Source: an uncultured Draconibacterium sp.
Lineage (GTDB): Bacteria > Bacteroidota > Bacteroidia > Bacteroidales > Prolixibacteraceae
Assembly: GCF_963677575.1 (NCBI RefSeq)
Contig: NZ_OY782038.1
Location: 4,777,501 to 4,841,500, forward strand
Length of the DNA: 64,000 bases
Direction: 5' to 3'
Under the pieces are notes generated by a model. The model saw only the letters and a program-made list of their open reading frames with translations. It was not told the origin of the DNA and ran no database searches. A program made the position numbers and the translations under genes. Positions 52,712-60,371 of the stretch are shown piece after piece (position 1 is the stretch's first letter; each line of letters opens with the position of its first letter).

Positions 52712-54193
52712 ATGGCAGAATTGAAAGACCAAATTAATGAGATAATGTTGGAGGCTTCAGAAGCCTTCAACGTGTATAAAAAAGTTTCTGCTGAAAAGCG
52801 CGCTGCTTTTTTGCGGACGATTGGTGAAGAGATCATGAATATTGGCGACGAATTAGTGGAAACGGTTATGGCTGAATCCAATTTGCCGGAAGCTCGTGTT
52901 CGCGGAGAACGTGGACGTACTGTTGGCCAGCTGAACAAATTTGCCGATCTGATTGACGAAGGATCGTGGTGTGAAGCAACTATTGATGTTGGTAATCCGG
53001 GACGTGAGCCTCTGCCAAAACCTGATATCAGAAAAAAACTGGTGCCGCTTGGTCCGGTTGTGGTTTTTGGCGCCGGAAATTTCCCGTTGGCATTTTCTGT
53101 TGCCGGTGGTGATACTGCTTCAGCTTTGGCCGGAGGAAATCCGGTGGTTGTAAAAGGTCATCCTGCACATCCAAAAACGGGGGAGTTGGTGGCAGCAGCC
53201 ATTAACAAAGCAGTAGAAAAATGCGAATTGCCTGCCGGAACTTTTGGTTTTATCGACGATGCAAGTTATGAGTCGGGCCAGTTATTGGTAAAACATCCTG
53301 TAACAAAAGCTGTCGGATTTACAGGTTCGTATCAAGGCGGAATGGCACTGGTAAAACTGGCTGCTAATCGTGAGGAGCCAATTCCGGTTTTTGCTGAAAT
53401 GGGAAGCATAAATCCGGTGGTTGTAATGGAGGAAGCGCTGGCTAACGACCATGCTTCAATTGCATCAAAACTAGTTACCTCGGTGAATGTTGGAGCCGGC
53501 CAATTCTGTACCAATCCCGGATTGCTGATCACCACCAAAACAGATGGCTACGAATCATTTGTGGAAGAACTGGCAAAAGAGGTTGCAGCAACTAACGGTT
53601 CTCAAATGTTCAGCACATCGGTGCTCCGAAATTACGAACTTAACAAGGACAAAATGTTCTCGCATTCGGAAGTGAAACTGCTTGGAAAAGGAATCGGAGA
53701 AGAAGAAACAGGAAATGTACCTCCTGCTCTTGCAACGGTTTCGGGAACTGATTTTATTAAAAATCCGCATCTGCACGAAGAGGTTTTTGGCCCGTTCAGT
53801 TTGTTGGTAGTTTGCGAAAACAAAGCTGAACTCCTTGATGTGGTGAACGGCTTAAAAGGCCAGTTAACGGCTACTGTTCATGCTAAGGAAAGTGAGTTGC
53901 CCGATAACCAGGAAATTGTAGATGCCTTACTCGAAAAATGTGGACGATTGTTGTTAAACGGAGTGCCAACAGGAGTTGAGGTTTGTGCAGCCATGCAGCA
54001 CGGCGGACCTTTCCCGGCAGCAAGCGATTCGCGCTTTACATCGGTTGGTGTGAGTGCCATAAAACGTTTTGTACGTCCGGTGGCTTACCAGGATTTTCCT
54101 GACGGTTTATTGCCTGCTGAACTACAAAACAGCAACCCGCTAAAAATTTGGAGAGTAGTAAATGACACGTGGACTAATGCCGCGGTTAAATAG
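52712..54193 (+). CDS. 2-Oxoglutarate semialdehyde dehydrogenase (NADP-dependent)
   Basis: 493 residues of the aldehyde dehydrogenase fold. Catalytic Cys266 sits in 'VGAGQFCTNPG' and the general-base Glu229 in 'VFAEMGSINPVV', both diagnostic of the 2,5-dioxovalerate dehydrogenase branch rather than of betaine or succinate semialdehyde enzymes. It oxidises 2-oxoglutarate semialdehyde to 2-oxoglutarate, the last step before the TCA cycle. The C-terminus 'SDSRFTSVGVSAIKRFVRPVAYQDFPDGLLP' is typical of the subfamily. Confidence 0.93.
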   Translation: MAELKDQINEIMLEASEAFNVYKKVSAEKRAAFLRTIGEEIMNIGDELVETVMAESNLPEARVRGERGRTVGQLNKFADLIDEGSWCEATIDVGNPGREPLPKPDIRKKLVPLGPVVVFGAGNFPLAFSVAGGDTASALAGGNPVVVKGHPAHPKTGELVAAAINKAVEKCELPAGTFGFIDDASYESGQLLVKHPVTKAVGFTGSYQGGMALVKLAANREEPIPVFAEMGSINPVVVMEEALANDHASIASKLVTSVNVGAGQFCTNPGLLITTKTDGYESFVEELAKEVAATNGSQMFSTSVLRNYELNKDKMFSHSEVKLLGKGIGEEETGNVPPALATVSGTDFIKNPHLHEEVFGPFSLLVVCENKAELLDVVNGLKGQLTATVHAKESELPDNQEIVDALLEKCGRLLLNGVPTGVEVCAAMQHGGPFPAASDSRFTSVGVSAIKRFVRPVAYQDFPDGLLPAELQNSNPLKIWRVVNDTWTNAAVK

Positions 54194-54221
54194 AATAGTT
54201 ATGATTTTATAGAATCTGACA

Positions 54222-55238
54222 ATGACAAGAAGATCATTTTTTTGTATCGATGGACATACCTGCGGCAATCCGGTGCGGGTAGTGGCCGGTGGTGTTCCCC
54301 GCTTAAAGGGGAAAAGTATTTTTGAGAAACGCGAGCATTTCCTCGAGGAATACGATTGGATTCGCACAGGTTTAATGTTCGAACCCCGTGGGCACGAACA
54401 AATGTCGGGGAGTTTTATTTTTCCGCCGGAAAATCCGCACAACGACGCGGGAATTCTTTTCATCGAAACAAGTGGTTGTTTGCCCATGTGCGGGCACGGA
54501 ACCATTGGCACAGTTACCATTGCTGTTGAGGAAGGGTTGATTGTGCCGCACACACCGGGAACCGTTCGTTTGGAAACGCCTGCCGGATTGGTAATCGCGC
54601 ATTACAAACAGAATGAAAAAGACAAAGTAACGTCGGTGAAGATCATCAATGTTCCGTCGTTTTTATATGCCCGAAACCTAACCGTTGAAAGTCCTCATTT
54701 GGGGGAGTTGACTGTTGACGTGGCATACGGTGGAAACTTTTATGCCATCGTTGATGAGCAGCCGAATTTCTCGGGCTTACACAATTTTACTGCCGACGAG
54801 TTAATCACTTTTAGTGGCGCAATTCGTAAAGGGCTGAATGAAAAATACAGCTTTGTACATCCGCAAAACGAGAAAATCTGTGGTTTGAGCCATGTACTTT
54901 GGACGGGAAATACAAAAAGCGAAGAAGCCGACGCGCGCAATGCTGTTTTTTATGGCGAAAAAGCCATCGATCGTTGCCCCTGCGGAACAGGAACTTCAGC
55001 CCGGATGGCGCAGTGGTTCTCTAACGGAAAACTTCAATTGGGCTCGACTTTCCTGCACGAAAGTGTAATTGGTAGCCAGTTTATTGGTACCGTTGAGCAG
55101 CAGCAAAAAGTTGGCGATTTCGATGCCATTGTTCCGGGAATTGAAGGCTGGGCAAAAGTTACCGGTTACAATCATATTATTATCGACGATGAGGACGATC
55201 CTTATGCCCACGGATTTAGGGTGGTAGGAAAACTTTAA
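54222..55238 (+). CDS. 4-Hydroxyproline 2-epimerase (proline racemase family)
   Basis: 338 residues. Both catalytic cysteines are present, Cys90 in 'LPMCGHGTIG' and Cys254 in 'DRCPCGTGTSA', so it is an epimerase or racemase and not the Cys/Thr dehydratase that acts on trans-3-hydroxyproline. It converts trans-4-hydroxy-L-proline to cis-4-hydroxy-D-proline, the entry step of the pathway. The operon context with a D-amino-acid oxidase 6 bp downstream favours hydroxyproline over proline as substrate. Confidence 0.92.
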   Translation: MTRRSFFCIDGHTCGNPVRVVAGGVPRLKGKSIFEKREHFLEEYDWIRTGLMFEPRGHEQMSGSFIFPPENPHNDAGILFIETSGCLPMCGHGTIGTVTIAVEEGLIVPHTPGTVRLETPAGLVIAHYKQNEKDKVTSVKIINVPSFLYARNLTVESPHLGELTVDVAYGGNFYAIVDEQPNFSGLHNFTADELITFSGAIRKGLNEKYSFVHPQNEKICGLSHVLWTGNTKSEEADARNAVFYGEKAIDRCPCGTGTSARMAQWFSNGKLQLGSTFLHESVIGSQFIGTVEQQQKVGDFDAIVPGIEGWAKVTGYNHIIIDDEDDPYAHGFRVVGKL

Positions 55239-55244
55239 GGAAAG

Positions 55245-56489
55245 ATGAGCAAGAAAATTATTGTTATTGGAGCGGGAGTAATAGGTTTGCATTGTGCCTG
55301 GTATCTGAATCAGGCTGGATTCGAGGTGGAAGTGATTGAAGCTGGTAGTGAAAACAATGAAGCTGGTTGTTCGTACGGAAACTGCGGACTGTTGGTGCCA
55401 AGTCATTTTGTGCCTTTGGCGTCGCCCGAAATGTTGCGCTCCGGTCTGAAAATGATGTTTGACAGAACCAGCCCTGTTTATCTTCCACCGGGTAAAAATA
55501 TTTCTTCGCTCCCGTGGTTTCTGAAGTTCATGACGGCTGCGAATAAGAAAGCTGTTGCCCGTGCCATTCCAACTTTGTACAAACTAAATGACGAAAGTCG
55601 CAAGTTGTATGAAGAGTTAAGTGCTCAAAACAGGAACCAAAGTGGTTTCACGAACAAAGGACTGCTAATGGCTGCAACAACTGAAAAAGGTTTGGAAGAG
55701 GAAGTTGTTTTGGCCGAAATTGCCAACGATCTTGGTATTAAAACGCAGCTGCTTGATCAACAACAACTGAAAACCATTGAGCCGGAAATTGACTTGCAGG
55801 TTGCCGGAGCAGTTCTTTACAAAAGCGATGGAAATGTTTCGCCGGAAGGGCATCTGCGTTGGCTAAAAAGTTACTTAAAAGCTAGTGGCATTGTATTTCG
55901 ATACGATACCTCTGTTAATCGTTTTCAAGTTGAAAATGGTAAAATCAAAGCAGTGGACACCAGTTTTGGGAAACTGAATGCAGATGAGTTTGTGTTGGCA
56001 ACAGGATCTTATTCAGCCAAGCTTGCCGCTTCTGTTGGTGTGAAAGTCCCGGTAATTGCGGGTAAAGGTTACAGTTTCGACTTGCAAAAAGACAGTCTGA
56101 AATTACAAACACCTCTGATTTTAACAGAAGCCAAAGTGGCCCTAACGCCTTTTGAAAATACTGTGCGTTTGGGTAGCGGAATGGAGTTTAACGGAACCAT
56201 TGGAGATATTTCATACAACCGTGTTCAGGCGATTATCAACCGTACACAAAAGGCTTTGCCAAACATGGAAAAACTGGATGCCAAAAAACTGGATATCTGG
56301 GAAGGATTAAGGCCGGTTACTCCAACCGGAGTTCCAATAATTGGCCGAACAAACAAGTACAACAACCTACTTGTGGCAACCGGGCATGCCATGATGGGCA
56401 TGAGTCTTGGCCCTATAACCGGGAAAATTATCAGCCAGTTGGTGGCGGGTGAAAAACCTGATTTCGACATGGAACTGATGAGCATATAA
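55245..56489 (+). CDS. FAD-dependent D-amino-acid dehydrogenase, probable D-hydroxyproline dehydrogenase
   Basis: 414 residues of the DAO/DadA fold. The N-terminal dinucleotide site 'IIVIGAGVIGLHCAWYLNQAGFEVEVIEAG' is intact, and 'GLRPVTPTGVPIIGRTNKYNNLLVATGHAMMGMSLGP' near the C-terminus is the second FAD and substrate region. It would oxidise cis-4-hydroxy-D-proline to pyrroline-4-hydroxy-2-carboxylate and pass electrons to the respiratory chain. It ends the operon. The specificity is inferred from context. Confidence 0.9.
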   Translation: MSKKIIVIGAGVIGLHCAWYLNQAGFEVEVIEAGSENNEAGCSYGNCGLLVPSHFVPLASPEMLRSGLKMMFDRTSPVYLPPGKNISSLPWFLKFMTAANKKAVARAIPTLYKLNDESRKLYEELSAQNRNQSGFTNKGLLMAATTEKGLEEEVVLAEIANDLGIKTQLLDQQQLKTIEPEIDLQVAGAVLYKSDGNVSPEGHLRWLKSYLKASGIVFRYDTSVNRFQVENGKIKAVDTSFGKLNADEFVLATGSYSAKLAASVGVKVPVIAGKGYSFDLQKDSLKLQTPLILTEAKVALTPFENTVRLGSGMEFNGTIGDISYNRVQAIINRTQKALPNMEKLDAKKLDIWEGLRPVTPTGVPIIGRTNKYNNLLVATGHAMMGMSLGPITGKIISQLVAGEKPDFDMELMSI

Positions 56490-56564
56490 TCCTCGCATAG
56501 AGAGTTGTTAACCCCCATAGCACTGCAATTCTTATCCTCAAATACAGAAAAGAAATCAGAAAAC

Positions 56565-56595
56565 TTTCCGGCAGAAAAGATTCTGCTTATATTTG
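56565..56595 (+). promoter_or_regulatory. Promoter of the btuFCD operon
   Basis: TTTC (56565-56568), 19 bp, TATATTTG (56588-56595). The -7 box is perfect and the -33 one base off. Transcription would start near 56602, just before the riboswitch. Confidence 0.6.
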
Positions 56596-56601
56596 TCCGC
56601 G

Positions 56602-56890
56602 AGTTTGGTTCGATGGTTTATAGTACTATAAACACGATGAAAAGGGAATCCGGTGAAAATCCGGAACTGTACCCGCAGCTGTAAGTTCAAGCATTTCTTA
56701 TAATTTGCGAGCAAAACGAAGTAAATTGTTAGAAATACTGAATCCTGATAAAGGTAGAACAAAGTGAAAACTTTCGTCAGGATTGATTAAAAAACTGGCT
56801 TTATAAATAACCATTATCCGCGAATTTGAGGATGAGAAGGTGAAAGTCAGAGAACAAGTCAGAAGACCTGCCAATAATATAGATGAACGA
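56602..56890 (+). promoter_or_regulatory. Cobalamin riboswitch upstream of btuFCD
   Basis: The conserved core is unmistakable: AAAAGGGAATCCGGTGAAAA (56639-56658), then CTGTACCCGCAGCTGTAAG (56668-56686) and GTCAGAAGACCTGCC (about 56857-56871). The spacer is long (about 170 bases) and holds an extra stem, AATCCTGA (56742) with TCAGGATT (56778). AdoCbl-type switches in this phylum turn off import when B12 is plentiful. The 5' boundary is approximate. Confidence 0.92.
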
Positions 56891-56960
56891 ACTTCGGGAA
56901 GAAAGTTTCGGGAATCAATCAATTGATTTCTGCACCTGATTTCCTGTTAATTTTGAACGG

Positions 56961-57767
56961 ATGAGAATTAAATTACTTGTAGTATTGCTGCTTGCCGGTT
57001 TTTCGGTGCTTGCACAGGATGTTAAGCGCGTAATTTCACTCGCACCGTCGATTACCGAAAACATTTATTTGGTTGGCGGAAAAGAGAAACTGGTTGGATG
57101 TACAAGTTATTGTGTGCAAGCCGTAAGCGATGGAATTGAAGAAATAGGCTCTACCGTTGATGTAAATGTGGAGAAAATTTTTGCGTTGAAACCAGACCTG
57201 GTACTGACCATGAAATTGACTAAACCGCAAGATATTGCCACTCTTGAAAAGTTGGGATTACGTGTTGTGGTATTGGAAACGCCACGAACATTTGACGAAA
57301 TTTGTGAGCAAACACAACAAATAGCCAACCTTATCGGTTGCGAAGATCAATCTACAGAAGTAGTTGCAAAAGCCCAAAAAACAGTAGCTGAAATTCAAGA
57401 GAAATCGAAGCAACTCCCTCCTTCAAAAATATTTTTTCAGATTGGTGCTAATCCTGTATTTTCGGTGTTGGATAATACTTATATGAACGATTTTATTCTG
57501 TTATGTAATGCAACGAATATTGCGTCGGGATTAACGCATGGAACTTTAACACGCGAAAGTGTTTTGCTTAAAAATCCTGATGTGATAATTATTGCCGAAA
57601 TGGGCGGTTTTGGCAATGAAGAACAAAAAGTGTGGAACAGTTACGAAGGGATGGAGGCCGTGAAAAACAACAAGGTTTTTCTGATTTCTTCCGAAACATC
57701 GTGTAGCCCTACGCCGGCAAATTTTGCAAGTGCACTGCAAGATGTTTACCGTTTTATAAGCGAGTAA
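56961..57767 (+). CDS. btuF: Cobalamin-binding periplasmic protein
   Basis: A 268-residue class III substrate-binding protein with a signal peptide (MRIKLLVVLLLAGFSVLAQ). The helical-backbone metal-receptor domain opens with 'KRVISLAPSITENIYLVGG', followed by 'VGCTSYCVQ' and 'NVEKIFALKPDLVLTM'. It delivers B12 or a cobamide to the BtuC-BtuD importer encoded next. No lipobox is seen, so it is soluble in the periplasm. The riboswitch upstream supports cobalamin rather than heme or siderophore as ligand. Confidence 0.9.
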   Translation: MRIKLLVVLLLAGFSVLAQDVKRVISLAPSITENIYLVGGKEKLVGCTSYCVQAVSDGIEEIGSTVDVNVEKIFALKPDLVLTMKLTKPQDIATLEKLGLRVVVLETPRTFDEICEQTQQIANLIGCEDQSTEVVAKAQKTVAEIQEKSKQLPPSKIFFQIGANPVFSVLDNTYMNDFILLCNATNIASGLTHGTLTRESVLLKNPDVIIIAEMGGFGNEEQKVWNSYEGMEAVKNNKVFLISSETSCSPTPANFASALQDVYRFISE

Positions 57768-57786
57768 GCCCAATATGTAGAATCAA

Positions 57787-58797
57787 ATGAACAGTAAATA
57801 TTTAAAATGGATACTTTTTTTAGCTGCACTTTTGGTGTTGCTACTGATGGCTGTTTTGTTGTCTTTATCAGCTGGTGAAGTAAAAGTGTCGCTGTTGCAA
57901 CTGCCGCAAATTTTGTCGGATAAAGGCAGCATCGAATATACTGTTTTAGCAAAAATACGTATTCCCCGAATTTTGATGGCCATTGGTGTTGGAGGAGCTT
58001 TAAGCCTGTCGGGAGTAGTACTACAGGGCATTTACCGTAATCCGCTGGTTGAACCTTATACCCTTGGAATTTCGGGCGGTGCTGCATTGGGAGTGGCCGT
58101 TGCCATTGTTTTCGGATTAAATACCTTGAGCTTCTTTTCGCTTCCTGCATTTGGTTTTCTGGGGGCGCTTGTTACGCTTATCATTGTATATCTGTTAAGT
58201 ACTAAACGTGGCGGATTGAGTATCAACAGTATGTTGCTGATTGGTGTGATGGTGAGTTTCGTGTCATCGTCGGCCATGATGTTTTTAATGTCGATTTCCA
58301 CCACCGAAAACCTGCATAACATTGTTTTCTGGGTGATGGGCTCGCTTGATGAATCTAATAATTCGCTTATTGCAGTTGCTTTTTATTCGTCGCTTGCCGG
58401 GCTGGTAATTTCATACTTTTTTGCACAAACACTAAATGCACTTCGCCTGGGTGAAGTAAAAGCTCGGCACCTCGGAATTAACACCGGAGTAGCTATAAAA
58501 TTGCTGTTTTTTGTGGCTTCGTTACTTACCGGAATTGCTGTGTCGGTGGCCGGAGTTATCGGCTTTGTTGGTTTGGTAATTCCACATGTTATCCGATTGA
58601 TTATTGGTAATGATTATCGTATTCTTTTGGCCGGATCGTTTTTGGGAGGAGCTATTTTTCTTATTCTTTCCGATACTATTGCCCGAACCATAATTTCGCC
58701 CAACGAACTACCGATTGGTGTTATTACCGGTTTGGTTGGCGGTTTGGTTTTTATTATTGTGCTGAGCCGTTCAAAATCACATTTCAAACTGAATTAG
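57787..58797 (+). CDS. btuC: Cobalamin ABC importer permease
   Basis: 336 residues, about ten membrane helices, FecCD family. 'RIPRILMAIGVGGALSLSGVVLQGIYRNPLVEPYTLGISGGAALG' is the conserved N-terminal block, 'GFVGLVIPHVIRLIIGNDYR' the coupling region that docks on the ATPase, and 'LPIGVITGLVGGLVFIIVLSRSK' the end. The gene follows btuF by 19 bp and precedes btuD by one base, so it forms the inner-membrane channel of the importer. Confidence 0.95.
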   Translation: MNSKYLKWILFLAALLVLLLMAVLLSLSAGEVKVSLLQLPQILSDKGSIEYTVLAKIRIPRILMAIGVGGALSLSGVVLQGIYRNPLVEPYTLGISGGAALGVAVAIVFGLNTLSFFSLPAFGFLGALVTLIIVYLLSTKRGGLSINSMLLIGVMVSFVSSSAMMFLMSISTTENLHNIVFWVMGSLDESNNSLIAVAFYSSLAGLVISYFFAQTLNALRLGEVKARHLGINTGVAIKLLFFVASLLTGIAVSVAGVIGFVGLVIPHVIRLIIGNDYRILLAGSFLGGAIFLILSDTIARTIISPNELPIGVITGLVGGLVFIIVLSRSKSHFKLN

Positions 58798-58798
58798 C

Positions 58799-59602
58799 AT
58801 GGAACAGTTTTTTCAAATCAATAATTTTTCATGCGGTTATCCCGGTAAGTTTTTACTGAAGGATGTAGGTTTTAATGTGGCGAAAGGCGATTTTGTGGGA
58901 ATTATCGGTCCAAACGGCTCGGGAAAAACAACCTTGTTTCGTGGAATTTCTGGCGAACTTCCGCCGTTAAACGGTAGTATGAAACTGAAAGGGCTGGATA
59001 CGCAAAAAATGAGTCTGAAGCAGCGCGCCCAGAATATTGCCATTGTTACGCAGAATATTGAAATCGGCAGTATGACAGTTGAGGAATATGTGTTGATGGG
59101 CCGTATTCCTTATCACAAACAGTTCCAGTTTTTCGAGACCAAAGAGGATTTTGCCATTGCAGAAAAATACATGAAGCTTACTGGTGTTGACAAGCTCAAA
59201 GGAAAATATATGAATGCTTTGAGTGGCGGTGAGCAGCAGCTTGCAGGAATTGCGCGTGCTTTAACGCAGGAGCCCGATCTGCTTTTGCTCGATGAGCCAA
59301 CTTCACATTTGGATATTACGCACCAGGTGCAAACGTTGAACCTGATACGTCGGTTAAGTCGCGAACTGGGATTAACCGTTCTGATGATTATTCATGACCT
59401 CAATCTGGCCGGCGAATATTGCGATTCGCTTATTATGATGCAAAAAGGAAATGTTCGTAAAAAAGGCCTGCCAACTGAAGTGTTAAATTACAAAGATATT
59501 GAAGCGGTTTACGAAACAGTTGTTGTTGTGCGTACCAATCCTATTTCAAATAAACCTGTGGTATTTTTGGTATCGGAGGAGGTTATCGAGAAAAAAATAT
59601 AG
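58799..59602 (+). CDS. btuD: Cobalamin ABC importer ATPase
   Basis: A 267-residue ABC ATPase. Walker A 'GPNGSGKTT' (residues 38-46), signature 'LSGGEQQLAGIARAL', Walker B 'LLLLDEPTSHLD' and the switch His in 'MIIHDLN' are all intact. It powers the BtuC channel. The family is FecE-like, shared with heme and siderophore importers; assignment to B12 rests on the riboswitch and the neighbours. Confidence 0.93.
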   Translation: MEQFFQINNFSCGYPGKFLLKDVGFNVAKGDFVGIIGPNGSGKTTLFRGISGELPPLNGSMKLKGLDTQKMSLKQRAQNIAIVTQNIEIGSMTVEEYVLMGRIPYHKQFQFFETKEDFAIAEKYMKLTGVDKLKGKYMNALSGGEQQLAGIARALTQEPDLLLLDEPTSHLDITHQVQTLNLIRRLSRELGLTVLMIIHDLNLAGEYCDSLIMMQKGNVRKKGLPTEVLNYKDIEAVYETVVVVRTNPISNKPVVFLVSEEVIEKKI

Positions 59603-59615
59603 GTATCCCGTTTTA

Positions 59616-59780
59616 CTATCGTACGATCACAGGCCGGTATACCAGCATCGTTTGCAGCGATTCAAATTCTAATGGTTCTTCCCGTTCAATCTCCCGAATA
59701 AAACGATTCATCAGGTTATTGCGCCTGATATTCAATTTGAACTCCTTGTGATTTCTTTTTTTTCGTCTTCTTGTTTTCAT
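59616..59780 (-). CDS. Small basic hypothetical protein
   Basis: 54 residues from the ATG at 59780 (MKTRRRKKRNHKEFKLNIRR); a longer start at 59828 is possible. Strongly basic at the N-terminus, acidic in the middle (EIEREEPLEFES), with no signal peptide. I recognise no family, and its stop lies 13 bp from the convergent btuD stop. It could be real or a chance frame; codon content gives no firm answer. Confidence 0.35.
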   Translation of the reverse strand: MKTRRRKKRNHKEFKLNIRRNNLMNRFIREIEREEPLEFESLQTMLVYRPVIVR

Positions 59781-60056
59781 ACTATTTAAATTAATTGTTT
59801 TCAGCGAGTAAAAACAACTTTCGTGCAAGTCGTCTTCCTGTTTACTAATTTTTAGGATTTTTCAGATTTATTTAGTTATTGATTAGAAAATCTGGCGAAC
59901 TTTAATTCAATATTAACGTTGAAATTAGTGGATGAGGGAGTTTAGTAAATAGCAGTAATTTAGTTGGTTGGAGTGTTGTTGTCGGGCTTATTAATAAAAG
60001 CTGATGTTTGTTATGTCATCTTTTTCAAATAAATCATGGTTGTTAAAAAATGTGAC

Positions 60057-60064
60057 TATCTTTG
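60057..60064 (+). promoter_or_regulatory. -7 box upstream of the second cobalamin riboswitch
   Basis: TATCTTTG fits TAnnTTTG and sits 5 bp before the riboswitch P1 strand; the -33 element is not clear. Confidence 0.45.
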
Positions 60065-60069
60065 TCGGT

Positions 60070-60281
60070 GAATTTAGGTTCTTAAAATTTCTGTTTCAGA
60101 AATAAGATGAAAAGGGAATCCGGTGATCCGTCAACTGATGGAAATTCCGGAGCTGTACCCGCAGCTGTAGATCCTATCCGTCGGTTGACGGATTGTGTTA
60201 TTGAATCAGAAGCCACTTTTCGGTATAACGGAAGGGAAGGCATCAATAACCGGGATGAGCCAGAAGACCTGCCATAAATTC
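60070..60281 (+). promoter_or_regulatory. Cobalamin riboswitch upstream of btuB
   Basis: The P1 stem is visible: GAATTTA (60070-60076) with TAAATTC (60275-60281). The core has AAAAGGGAATCCGGTGA (60110-60126), GCTGTACCCGCAGCTGTAG (60152-60170), GAAGCCACTTTTCGG and GCCAGAAGACCTGCC (60259-60273). It precedes btuB by 91 bp. A 10-base complement inside it allows an alternative fold (see findings). Confidence 0.95.
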
Positions 60282-60371
60282 AACAGTTATAAATTAAGCT
60301 TCGGGATAAAAGCTTGAGAAATATCATCCGTATTTTTCACACGTTTATCCAAAGCTCCTTAAAGGTTGTGA

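Noticed and set aside
54222..55238. trans-3-Hydroxy-L-proline dehydratase
   Set aside because: Both catalytic Cys are present; the dehydratase has Thr in place of the second.
58799..59602. Siderophore or heme ABC ATPase
   Set aside because: Sequence alone would allow it, but the operon has a cobalamin riboswitch and is followed by a second one with btuB.
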